Of a stretch of 64,000 nt of DNA, positions 1 to 8,997 are shown one piece after another. The stretch's first letter is position 1, and each line of letters begins with the position of its first letter. The translations under genes and the position numbers were made by a program. Under the pieces are notes generated by a model. It worked only from the letters and a program-made list of their open reading frames with translations. It was not told where the DNA came from and did no database searches. The stretch is from Phoma sp. XZ068 (taxonomy: Eukaryota; Ascomycota; Dothideomycetes; Pleosporales; Didymellaceae), in contig RBKR01000018.1 in NCBI GenBank assembly GCA_004835665.1, positions 558,001-622,000 of the forward strand, written 5' to 3'.

Positions 1-1
1 A

Positions 2-2026
2 ACGATAACGTACCTCAAAGATCCACCTACAGGCTGGCCAAATGAAGCTGTAGACCTCATCGCTGGCCTGAATGATATCGGTTCAAAAGTGAATGACGGC
101 ACATACACGAACGAGTACGACTTCGAAAACGACATTGCGGCACTTTTCATCAAGGCTCACGATGGGCATCTAAACTTCAACGGCATGGCTTATGGCGGCG
201 CATTCAGGTGGCGGAGGAACCTCAACATTGCGTTGATTTCTGCATCAAGTGATGGAGGTGCTGCACCTCAAGTTTGGTCTATTCGCGACTTCAATGCTTC
301 ACAGTCAGGCTACAATCCGTCTCCAATTACCAAGATTGATGGTAAGGACGTACAGCAGTTCCTCAAAGCAGAAGCAGATATGACTGCGTATCACGACCCG
401 GACACGAGATATAATTCGTTGTTTTTCATGTCAAGCGCTGAGAACTATGGACTGTTCACCAGCCCGAGATTCTATCCGGGACCTACTACAAGCGTTACCT
501 ATGAGAATGGGACAACAAATACGTACACTAATGCAGCTGTTGTTCTGCAGCCAGAGACATGGTCCAGCATCTCCAGCCCGCAGGATTTCTACGACATATA
601 TATCACGCCACAGACAACGAGCTCGTCAGGAGCAAAAGCGAAGAAGAGAGATCCCAACTCGCTGCCTTTTCACCTCGACAACCCCCGCGACCACGAACTT
701 CAAGGGTACAACACAATCCAGTACGGAAACGCCCCGATGAACTACCCAGAGCCCGTGATAGCTCACTCGGCTGAGCTTGTACCACTCGCAGGGTATTTCG
801 TCAACACTGGAGCCGGCGAAATTGGCGTCTTCGTCGTAGGTACATTCAACACCGAAGACGTAGCAGGCGCAAAAGAGTTCCAAGCCGTGACGCAAGAATT
901 CATCTCTGAAGCCCAATCGCGCGGCGTCTCACGGATAGTAATCGACGTCCGTCAGAATGGCGGCGGCAAAGTCCTCTCTGGCTACGACATGTACAAGCAA
1001 TTCTTCCCGGATCAAGACCCTCAAACCCAGTCTCGATGGCGCGGCCATCAAGCCAGCGAAATTTACGGCGAATCCATTTCCTCGTTCCGCAGCATGACTA
1101 CCCTCAACGCAAATCTATACGTCAGTCCCTTCAGCAAAGCCGCCTACACGGACGCCAAAGGCAATGATTTCGGCACCTGGCAGGATATGTACCCACCCGT
1201 GAAATTCCACAACGACAAGTTCACAAGCTTGCTGAGATACAACCTTTCCGACCCAGCCACAACGTCGAGCGAAGTACTAGCAATCGGCATCACAGTGACA
1301 GGCTACAACGACCGCGCAAACATCAAAACCGTCCCCTTCAAAGCCGAAGACATCGTCATCCTAAGCGACGGCATGTGCGCCTCCACCTGCGCCATCTTCC
1401 TCGAACTCATGGTCCAACAATCAAACGTGCGCACCATCGCTGTCGGCGGCCGCCCCCAACTCGGCCCCATGGTGCCCGTCGGCGGGACAAAAGGCACGCT
1501 CGTCACGCCCGCCGACTTCCTGCAAGCCCTGGCCCAATACGTAGTCGCGCAGTTTGCAGAGACGCGGACCCAGCAGCGCGAATGGGCGCGCTTTGTACCG
1601 AATCCGTTCGCCGTCGCTGTGTCAGACGCGAGCGTCAATTTCCAGGATAATATCCGTAAGGGGAAAGAAGGCGCGGGCGTTCCGACGCAGTTCCTTAATG
1701 ATACGGCGAGTTGCAGGATTTGGTACGAGCCGGAGATGTACCTTAATGTTACGGCGCTGTGGGCGAAGACGGCGGAAGTCGCTTGGGGTAATAACGGCGC
1801 TCTGAATGAGGCTGCTTGTGTGAGGGGGAGTGTGACGACGAGGGATCAGCAGACTGGTGGCGGAGGCAGCAATCCTAGCGGCACAGTGGAAGGAGCGCCA
1901 GGTGCGTCTGAGAGCAAGAAGGCTGCGGCTGGGCTGAGACCGAGCGCGGATGCGTGGACGGCGATTGTGGTGTGTGGTGCGGTGGTGTTGAGCTCCATGG
2001 GCGTGGGGATGGGCATGATTTGGTAA
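2..2026 (+). CDS. Secreted/GPI-type S41 family (CPAF-like) serine protease, 5' truncated by window edge
   Basis: The reading frame is open from base 2, so the N-terminus lies outside the window. The first codon that could be taken for a start, at 89, is an internal GTG. S41 family hallmarks are visible. DGHLNF matches the region of the catalytic His in CPAF-like proteases. VIDVRQNGGG matches the S41 core. SDGMCASTCA matches the segment carrying the nucleophilic Ser. The C-terminus is a Gly/Ser-rich linker followed by a hydrophobic tail (AWTAIVVCGAVVLSSMGVGM), which looks like a GPI-attachment signal or a membrane anchor. Family knowledge: fungal S41/CPAF-like proteins are mostly secreted and of unknown substrate. 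Inference: an extracellular or wall-anchored peptidase. The signal peptide cannot be checked. The gene converges on RTT109. Confidence 0.85.
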   Translation, partial: TITYLKDPPTGWPNEAVDLIAGLNDIGSKVNDGTYTNEYDFENDIAALFIKAHDGHLNFNGMAYGGAFRWRRNLNIALISASSDGGAAPQVWSIRDFNASQSGYNPSPITKIDGKDVQQFLKAEADMTAYHDPDTRYNSLFFMSSAENYGLFTSPRFYPGPTTSVTYENGTTNTYTNAAVVLQPETWSSISSPQDFYDIYITPQTTSSSGAKAKKRDPNSLPFHLDNPRDHELQGYNTIQYGNAPMNYPEPVIAHSAELVPLAGYFVNTGAGEIGVFVVGTFNTEDVAGAKEFQAVTQEFISEAQSRGVSRIVIDVRQNGGGKVLSGYDMYKQFFPDQDPQTQSRWRGHQASEIYGESISSFRSMTTLNANLYVSPFSKAAYTDAKGNDFGTWQDMYPPVKFHNDKFTSLLRYNLSDPATTSSEVLAIGITVTGYNDRANIKTVPFKAEDIVILSDGMCASTCAIFLELMVQQSNVRTIAVGGRPQLGPMVPVGGTKGTLVTPADFLQALAQYVVAQFAETRTQQREWARFVPNPFAVAVSDASVNFQDNIRKGKEGAGVPTQFLNDTASCRIWYEPEMYLNVTALWAKTAEVAWGNNGALNEAACVRGSVTTRDQQTGGGGSNPSGTVEGAPGASESKKAAAGLRPSADAWTAIVVCGAVVLSSMGVGMGMIW

Positions 2027-2210
2027 ATAATTGCATTGCTGGCGTTTGAGCGCATTTTGCTACGTTGAACGACCTTGAATATAATATCTCTATCGGATAT
2101 GTGCCCCTAAAAGGATCAAGCCCGAGTGTCGTGTCCATGCCAACGCCGTGCTACTAATACAAAAGTCCGGAGTCAAATCGTAAATCAAACATTACCTCGT
2201 CAAATACTGA

Positions 2211-3929
2211 TCAAGCCTTCGGCTTCTTCCTCACCAGCCCAGCACCGAGTACCTGCACCCCGTTCGCAGCATCAGCCGCTGCTACAGGCGTCGGCTCAAC
2301 CTTGGCCTTCTTCCGTACCAATCCAGCATCCAAGCTCTGGACCCCATTGCTAGTCTGCTCCTGCTCAACGGGTGCATCCTTCCTCTTCTTCCTCACACCC
2401 ATAACAGTCACCGGCGTTGCACTGGGCGCAGGTTTCGCCGCTGAAGCAACAACTTCCTTCTTCCCTACAACTGTCCATCCCCAGTCTGCAATGCCACCTA
2501 GCACGGCAACCTCCTTTTTGAATTGCTGTGTGCTTCGCGCGGTAGCTACACGCGTTGCGAATGAGGAGTGGATCAGGACTTCGTGTGCGCGGTTGTAGTT
2601 CTTGGTGCTGAAGCAGATTGTGCCGCGCGAGGAGGAGGGCCATGTGAAATATGGGCTGTTCTCTGGGATTCTGGAAATCGAGGCCATGGAGGTTGAGGAT
2701 GAGTTTGAGAGGTTTGACGAGCTGGTCTTGATGCGTGGGAGGATGAGGGGTATGGGGCCGTATCGCTTGTCTGATCTGGTTCTGCGTTTCTTGGTAGTTG
2801 GCTTCTTTTTTGGTGGTGTGGAAAGGCTTTCTTGGGAGTCAAGAGCTGATTGTTGGGAGAGCTGAGATAGGGAGTCTTCGTCTTCTTCGGGGATTGCGTC
2901 TTTTGGTGGCGTCAACACGACCCATATGAAGCCAACTATTCGCCCAGACGAGCACTCCTGGCGGAAGGCCATAAACTCCCAGAACTGATCCAGTGTCCTC
3001 ACGCTCTTCCACATGCCGTTGCCTCGGGATGGTGTGCCTCCGTCTGCTATCACTCCTTCGCCGCGATCAGGGAGCTCCTCGTCGAGCTCATCGAGAAAGC
3101 GCGCCTTTGGGTCGTCTGGAAAGTGTGGAACAAGACATCGTGGTGGCGCAGCCGGGTGAGGCGCAATCTGTAGTAGTGGATGTGCGGCAGCCCATCGTCG
3201 AGGGGTATTCGGTACTGGTGCGGGAGGTACATATCGAAGGGTGTCGTAAGGTTCGTAACCTGGAATAACGAGGTAGCCTTTGGCAGTAGTCGCAGATGAA
3301 GTTGTGGAACCACTGCTCTCGCCTTCAGCCAGCCTGTCCTGGAAAGGCTTGCGCTCCTCTTCAGCCTGGTACTCCCATATTATTGGGTCCAAGACCTTGC
3401 ACCACCATTTCACAAGCCCTCGATCATCAAGTACGTGCTTGTTCTTGTTGTCGATGCTTGCAGGGAAGAGGTATTGGTCCTGGGCTCGTGCGAACAGTGA
3501 TATCACCAACTTCTTCCCTTCTCTTTGCCGTTCTCGTGCAAGCCAAGATACAAATGTGCCGCAAATAGTCTTCAGTGGCGACCCACTTTGCGATCGTGGC
3601 AGTTGTAACTCCGAGAGATAGCCCGTCGAGTCAGCCTTGGAGACGAAGATGGTTGTGAGGCGCCTTGTGGAGTAGATCAGCACCTCAATGGCAAGGACGA
3701 GCAACTCTGGAGGCAGTCGCGAGTCTGGTGCGTCTTTCGGCGTGATTGTCGCAGAGAGGAAGTGTGATTCGCAATACGTTCGTTCTGACTTGCCGTGCGG
3801 CGGCGCGGAGAAGAGGGCAGCAGACTTCGAGGGTGGTGTCGAGTAATGGTAGAAGGTGAACGGCACGTCCTTGGGCAGCTGCTCGGCCAGCAAGTCCTTC
3901 AATGGCTTGCGGCTAGGAGTATCCGTCAT
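2211..3929 (-). CDS. RTT109: Histone H3 lysine acetyltransferase Rtt109
   Basis: Single-exon 572-aa protein. The upstream TTG at 3935 is not a real start; the first ATG is at 3929 (MTDTPSRKPLKDLL). The fungal Rtt109 fold is recognisable from PFTFYHYSTPP, the cluster around TIFVSKADSTGY, LFARAQDQYLFPASI, and KHVLDDRGLVKWWCKVLDP. A second conserved block, FRQECSSGRIVGFIW, lies about two-thirds along. Family role: with the chaperones Asf1 and Vps75 it acetylates newly made H3 (K56, also K9/K27) in the nucleus during replication and damage tolerance. It is longer than yeast Rtt109 (about 436 aa), the surplus being low-complexity insertions and a basic tail. The tail holds a near-duplicate segment (AGLVRKKAK, AGLVRKKPK) that looks like doubled nuclear-localisation sequence. 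It is divergent from mL57 across about 215 bp. Confidence 0.93.
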   Translation of the reverse strand: MTDTPSRKPLKDLLAEQLPKDVPFTFYHYSTPPSKSAALFSAPPHGKSERTYCESHFLSATITPKDAPDSRLPPELLVLAIEVLIYSTRRLTTIFVSKADSTGYLSELQLPRSQSGSPLKTICGTFVSWLARERQREGKKLVISLFARAQDQYLFPASIDNKNKHVLDDRGLVKWWCKVLDPIIWEYQAEEERKPFQDRLAEGESSGSTTSSATTAKGYLVIPGYEPYDTLRYVPPAPVPNTPRRWAAAHPLLQIAPHPAAPPRCLVPHFPDDPKARFLDELDEELPDRGEGVIADGGTPSRGNGMWKSVRTLDQFWEFMAFRQECSSGRIVGFIWVVLTPPKDAIPEEDEDSLSQLSQQSALDSQESLSTPPKKKPTTKKRRTRSDKRYGPIPLILPRIKTSSSNLSNSSSTSMASISRIPENSPYFTWPSSSRGTICFSTKNYNRAHEVLIHSSFATRVATARSTQQFKKEVAVLGGIADWGWTVVGKKEVVASAAKPAPSATPVTVMGVRKKRKDAPVEQEQTSNGVQSLDAGLVRKKAKVEPTPVAAADAANGVQVLGAGLVRKKPKA

Positions 3930-4145
3930 ATCCAAGAATCAAGTAAAATATAACCCCTACCCTCGTCAAGATGCGCGTCGCGCTGAAAGCTGGGGAAGAG
4001 ACCGCGACTAGAGCTAGTGCATGTTAGGTAAGGCGTGGATCAGCCGCAACTTTTCGAACTTCACCATCGTCAAGCACCACGCATCGCAGCGCTCCGCCCG
4101 CCATTGCCTGCGCATCCCGCCTCCACCAATTACACACCAGCCACA
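3930..4145. promoter_or_regulatory. Shared divergent promoter RTT109 / mL57
   Basis: This 216-bp interval separates the ATG of RTT109 (minus) from the ATG of mL57 (plus), so both core promoters and 5' leaders must sit here or overlap the genes. I see no clear TATA box. The segment before the mL57 ATG is pyrimidine- and A-rich, as usual for fungal leaders. Confidence 0.5.
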
Positions 4146-5001
4146 ATGGCATCGAAACGGGCGACTCGAAGCCTGCTCTCCTCAGCTGCACCGTCGCTGC
4201 GATGCTTGCACGCCTCCAAGCCGACCCTTGTGCGGACCTCCGCATGCGCCTTCTCGTCCACCTCCTCATCACGCGCACCTGAGTACGACACCGAAGCAGC
4301 AGACAGGCCACGATGGCAGCAGACACCACCCCGCATGCAAGCGCCCTTCAGGATACGGCCGGCGGCGAAAGGAGGCGTGTTCAAGGTCAACGAGGATCCT
4401 AAGAGGCTGGATGATGCATACGTACGGATGCTGGGGCCTGGTGGGGACAAGATCCTGGACGACGAAGTCAAATGGCTGGCTGTCACACACAAGAGCTTCG
4501 ACCACGGAAGGCGGGGTTTCAATGACAGACTCGCATACCTGGGTATGTAATGGCTGAGCTGGAGGTGACGAGACAGGAGATTAACAACAGACAGGTCGAA
4601 GGATAGTCGAGCTCCAGACGTCGCAGGCCCTGATAAACTCCCCGCAGACCAACTCCTGGGCCCGCGATGCGTCCGGCGAGCCCAAGGTCGACCGCTTTGG
4701 CCGCAGGCCCTTCCTCCACCCCGCGCTGAACGGCCTCGAGGGCCTGACCAACGAGGCAGAACAGGCCGTTTTGGACAAGACCCGGTTAGCGCAGGTCGCA
4801 GAGCGTTATGGCTTGGACAAGGTCACACGGTGGACTCCCAAGCGAGCAGACAACCTTCACGGCTCCGGCCAGGACTCTGTACTGATGACTTCGTTGTACG
4901 CTATTGTGGGTGCTGTTGCTATGGAGCGTGGCGGTGAGGAGGCCAACAAGGTTGTACAGAACAAGATCCTTGCACCTCTAGGCTTCACCTTTGAAGCGTA
5001 G
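4146..5001 (+). CDS. MRPL15: Mitochondrial large-subunit ribosomal protein mL57 (MRPL15), RNase III-like fold
   Basis: Two exons, 4146..4542 and 4595..5001, give 267 aa (yeast MrpL15 is about 253). The intron is GTATGT...ACAG with donor in phase 1. Of the two nearby AGs only the second keeps the frame and restores GRRIVELQTSQ. I start at MASKRATRSLL, since the frame upstream has only a less likely start. Residues 1-60 are Ser/Arg/Ala-rich, as for a mitochondrial presequence. The rest resembles the RNase III fold of mL57 (VKWLAVTHKSFDHGRRGFNDRLAYLG, here cut by the intron), but the catalytic acidic signature of true RNase III is not evident. Role: structural component of the mitoribosome. The C-terminal helix SLYAIVGAVAMERGG is conserved in the family. 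Confidence 0.88.
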
Positions 5002-5470
5002 TGCGGGGACGCTATACTTTGTACAATAATTGTATCTGGCATCACGGGCGAGGGTTTGCGCACTTGATAGCGATTGCATTGGGTCTAGAGCTGCACATCA
5101 CAACGGACAAGAGCAATGAAAGCACTTGACGATAGTTTATTGAGAGGCGCAACTTACGATGAAGTCGAGGTTGTGAAGTTGATTGCGAGGGAGTGAGCTG
5201 ACCATGATGACTTCGCAAGTGAAAGCGCCGCCGGAACTTCGGAAATGAAAGTTGTCGTATTCATTTCGAATCGCGTTTCTTCCCACCAACAACAACGTAC
5301 AAGCACTGACTGCCTCCAAAGCCCCATACGGATTTCAAGAGTTATTCTCATAATTACATTGAAGGAGCCAAGGTACACGTGATTGTGCCAAGACACAAAC
5401 AATCCGCCGCAGTGCAGCCTCCACATCCCTCATTCCGCATCTTCCCCACATCCTTGCACAACTAACGCGC
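5002..5470. other. Intergenic, mL57 3' end and glucosylceramide synthase promoter
   Basis: No coding region is supportable. The last 70 bases before the ATG at 5471 are strongly C/T-rich (for example CATCTTCCCCACATCC), typical of a fungal core promoter or leader. I see no clear TATA box. Confidence 0.4.
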
Positions 5471-7230
5471 ATGCGTCACGAGCTCTACCAGAGCGCCGAG
5501 ACCAGCAATGTCTCCCAGTTGCGCTTATATGTGGCCCTCGGCAGCCTCGTTTGGTTCGTGATAGTTTGGAGCGTTTGTGCCATTGGCTTTACACAATTGT
5601 ACGCAACCTATCGACGTCATATCTAGAGCCAACTAATGCAGCCAGATTTCGTTACTACTGGAGAAGACCACAGCGGGCAGCATGTATCACGTCTATGAAG
5701 GTTGAAGACGTGCCCCATGTCACCGTCATTCGACCTGTCTCCGGTCTTGACCCCCGCTTGTATGAGTGTCTTGCCTCGAGTCTGCGCCAGACGCACCCCA
5801 AGGGCAAGATCAACAATGTCTTCTGCGTCGCCAATCGCTCAGACCCCGCATTGCCTATCCTCGAACGCCTCGTCCGCGACTTTCCAGACGCTGATGTCCA
5901 CATTACTGTCGAAGAGGAGGATCCACTGCTCAAGAAGGACAGGAAAGCGCTTGGACCAAATCCTAAGATCAGGAACATGAGCCGTGCTTACCGAGAGGCC
6001 AAGGGTGATATCGTCTGGATACTAGACTGCAATGTTTGGGTGGGAAACGGTGTTGGTTCTCGGTTCGTCGATCTGCTGTGTGGATACAGTACTGGTGGAA
6101 AGCGGAAGACCAAGTTCAAGTTCGTGCACCAGACGCCGCTCACTGTGGATCTGGACTCACAGAGCTTGTCTTTGGAGGAGAGAAAGGAGCTGCTGAGCGG
6201 AAGCCCCGAGGAACGGGAGGACACTACAGCCGCCGCGGCAAGCTCTTCGTCGAACGCTTCAGGCAGCGCGTTCACGAGGCTCCTGCAACGTGGCGGTGGA
6301 CGCCTCGACGAGGCCTTCATGTCCTCTGCGCATGCGAAGTTCTACCAGGCCATCAATACCGTCAAAGTCGCACCCTGCATCATGGGCAAGAGCACCATGT
6401 TCCGCCGTTCGCAGCTCAACTACGTTACCTCTTCGAACCCAAAGTACGCACCTGGTATCGACTTCTTCTCTGACAACATCTGCGAAGACCACCTCATTGG
6501 CGACGCGCTATGGAAGCAGCCACAAGCCTTCGAGAAGCGCTACTACAAACCCGCACCTGGTGAAAAGAAAGAGAAATGGGGAAAGCATGAAATGCTATTT
6601 GGGGACTTCTGCTTCCAGCCTATAAGTCACACGTCTGTGGCTGCGTACCTGGATCGTCGTATACGCTGGCTGCGAGTCAGGAAGTATACGGTCACGCTAG
6701 CAACATTTGTGGAGCCCGGCACGGAGAGCATGTTCTGCGGTGTATACGGTGCGTATGCACTGACCACACTGCCGTACTTCGGTACGTGGATCAGCCCAAC
6801 CTGGACATCGTTCGGCCTGATCTGGCTGCTGCACATGTGCGCCTGGTGCCTTGTCGACTACATTCAGTATCTACTTTTGCATTCCGCAAAGACCGTAGAG
6901 ATCGATGCTGACACGCCGGACTTCGTACTCCCACAACGTTCGAACGCTGCTTACCGCCGTTCTGAGTCTCTCAAACCACTGCTAGGGAACAAGACCGCTG
7001 GTGAGCCGAGCCTGCGTGACGGCGCGAGGCGAAACTTCCGAGAGTTTTTCTACGCCTGGCTAGGGCGAGAGTTCTTTGCACTCCCCGTCTGGGTCACAGC
7101 TTTCTGGGGCGGCGCGACAGTGGAATGGAGAGGCCGGAAGTTCTACGTCGGGCTCGACACCAAGGTTCATGAGATCTTGCCAAAGGAGAAGACAGGTGCC
7201 GCGAGCGTTGGAGATAAGAGGAAGAAGTAG
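5471..7230 (+). CDS. GCS1: Ceramide glucosyltransferase (glucosylceramide synthase, GT21)
   Basis: Two exons, 5471..5598 and 5646..7230, give 570 aa. The 47-nt intron (GTACGC...GCCAG, branch-like CTAAT) is needed because the ATG at 5471 opens a different frame. That frame encodes the expected N-terminal membrane anchor (LRLYVALGSLVWFVIVWSV), then hits TAG. A GT2-like catalytic domain follows: HVTVIRPVSGLDPRLYECL, LGPNPKIRNM, DCNVWV (first Asp motif), ICEDHLIGDAL and the RxxRW motif in RRIRWLRVRKY. The C-terminal third carries several hydrophobic segments (around 430-490 and 550). Role: transfers glucose from UDP-Glc to ceramide at the Golgi/ER face. Fungal GlcCer affects hyphal growth, polarity and sensitivity to plant defensins. 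A C-terminal basic tail ends in KRKK. Confidence 0.93.
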
Positions 7231-7676
7231 ACGACTTACGAAGGTCATGAGTTATGGCAATGGTGGTAGATTTGATTTGATTTATATGCATAGCCTGCCA
7301 ATTATGGTATTTAATAACACCCAACATCACCTAGCAGATTCTTGCAGTTGAAAAGTATCGTGCAGGTGAAAAAGGATTGCCGTAGTTCGGATGCAAGTGC
7401 TCATGGGCATGATCGCCAGTCACGATCACCACCTACACAATCAGCGTGAACTCACGATATCACGATGGACCGAGGTTTGCACGTTGAAATGTAGTCACAT
7501 TGCATAATATTCGAGTAGAAACTACCCATTCATCGTTTTGACCCACAGCTATATCGACATGCCAAATCGAGCCCTATCCCTTCAGCCACAACATTAGGAA
7601 GCCTTCCTTTCAATCGAAGGTGGCTCAATGAACTTAATGTACCATCATCACCAACTTACTCAAGTGACCGTACGAT
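7231..7676. other. Convergent 3' regions, no gene seen
   Basis: AT-rich stretch between the ends of the plus-strand GCS gene and the minus-strand orphan, e.g. TAGATTTGATTTGATTTATA. It is presumably 3' UTRs and polyadenylation signals. No ORF here resembles a protein. Confidence 0.4.
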
Positions 7677-8270
7677 TCACCACTCGTCGATAATTCTTCC
7701 GTTAAGTATTCTGATCTCCTCCCCTTCATCTTCCGCCTGCATATCCATCTTCCGCGCCCATGCCATGTCCTCGCGACTCATCGGGCTATCATTCCAGCAC
7801 CTCCTCGTATTAACTTCCAAGAACCCATCCTTCCAATCCAGCGTAAGCCAAACCACCGTCCTGCATTTCCGCTCTTTACACGTCACACGCACCGACTTCA
7901 ACACCTTCCTTCCGTCGTCTTTGAAGAAGGGCGTGTTCTGCACTGACTCTGGGTCCTTGAGAACGAGAGACGTCATGCGCGAACAGATCCGCTTGAAGAA
8001 GTCTGCGCCAGACGGTGAGAGGTGCGGGCAGGAGGGGATCTTGCGTGTGTTTGCGAGTGCGTCGCGGATAGCTGCACAGGAAGGGTTTGAACCTGGGAGT
8101 GTGTTTGGTAGTCCGATTACGACGGTTACTGTGAGATACCCGCCATGTATCTCGGTACTGCAGCTGATATGTCGTTTTGGAGGAGAGGAAGCCCGGGGTG
8201 TGGGGTCGTAGAGGCTGTATGGTGGTGGAGGATCTGAGGGTGCGCTCAGTGTTGGTATAAAGGATGACAT
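7677..8270 (-). CDS. Hypothetical protein, 197 aa
   Basis: I do not recognise this protein. The open frame extends upstream to 8405, but I prefer the ATG at 8270 (MSSFIPTLS) because a TATATA element lies about 65 nt before it and the upstream extension looks like leader sequence. The N-terminal 40 residues are Pro/Ser-rich and include PPPPYSLY, a PPxY-type site that could bind WW domains such as those of Nedd4/Rsp5. The remainder is a compact domain with conserved-looking Cys, His and Trp residues (KIPSCPHLS, RVTCKERKCRTVVWLTLDWKDG, RRCWNDSPMSREDMAWARKMD). It has no signal peptide and no membrane segment. The even mixture of charged and aromatic residues suggests a real cytosolic gene, probably lineage-restricted. 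Confidence 0.65.
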   Translation of the reverse strand: MSSFIPTLSAPSDPPPPYSLYDPTPRASSPPKRHISCSTEIHGGYLTVTVVIGLPNTLPGSNPSCAAIRDALANTRKIPSCPHLSPSGADFFKRICSRMTSLVLKDPESVQNTPFFKDDGRKVLKSVRVTCKERKCRTVVWLTLDWKDGFLEVNTRRCWNDSPMSREDMAWARKMDMQAEDEGEEIRILNGRIIDEW

Positions 8271-8335
8271 TTTGAGAGCTGGTGGAGTGAGGATGTGTGA
8301 GGGTATGCAGTGGCGAAGAGGCAGCGACTTGGATC

Positions 8336-8341
8336 TATATA
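8336..8341 (-). promoter_or_regulatory. Candidate TATA box of the 7677-8270 orphan
   Basis: TATATA within GATATATAG on the minus strand, about 65 nt upstream of the proposed ATG at 8270. The position is plausible for a fungal TATA box and argues for the shorter start. Confidence 0.4.
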
Positions 8342-8997
8342 TCACAAGAGGCAGAAGCGTGGGAGCGATACATTGTGAACCAAACTTTAGATACACAACA
8401 GCCAATCAGAAATACATCCATAGTTAACTTGCTTGCATCTGTACTTGAAACTGTGGTATTTACTTCGTCATACTCGTAGTATATGTCCTTTACTTTGTTG
8501 GACATGTGGGTTATTGGCAGTCGTCCAAGTAAGCATACGTGTTGTGACGAAAGAGTAAAAGGACTCCCTTCTGCCCCTCTGCCGTGAGTAGTAAATAAAC
8601 TAGAATATCACCTGTTGCGATAATAAGTAATATTTACATATAACTGTCCACAAAAAATCACATGTAATTGCAGACATACAAATCCGACCCGGTATTCTTC
8701 AGGGAGTCAAGCGAACTGAGATCTATCATGTCGTTGACTTAGCCCTGGTTTTCAATTAGTGGTGAAGAAGCAGGGGCAGAATACGGACCTGTAGAGAGAG
8801 ACACTGCCGGGCGTCCTTTTGGATCACGATATTATAGACACCCAACAGTGGATCCTTTACATGTGAAGAAGCAGTGATGGCGCAGTGTGGGAAGAGTCGG
8901 CTCCGACAAGATAGTAAACATTTATTACATTAACAAGTTTTCGACCTAAACACATATCCCCCAAATGACAGTCTATATAACTAAGCATTGTTACATT
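8342..8997. other. Intergenic, no gene seen
   Basis: This holds the upstream part of the orphan promoter and the 3' region of the GT71 gene. It is AT-rich in the middle (e.g. GTAATATTTACATATAACTG near 8630). Only short random ORFs occur. Confidence 0.4.
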
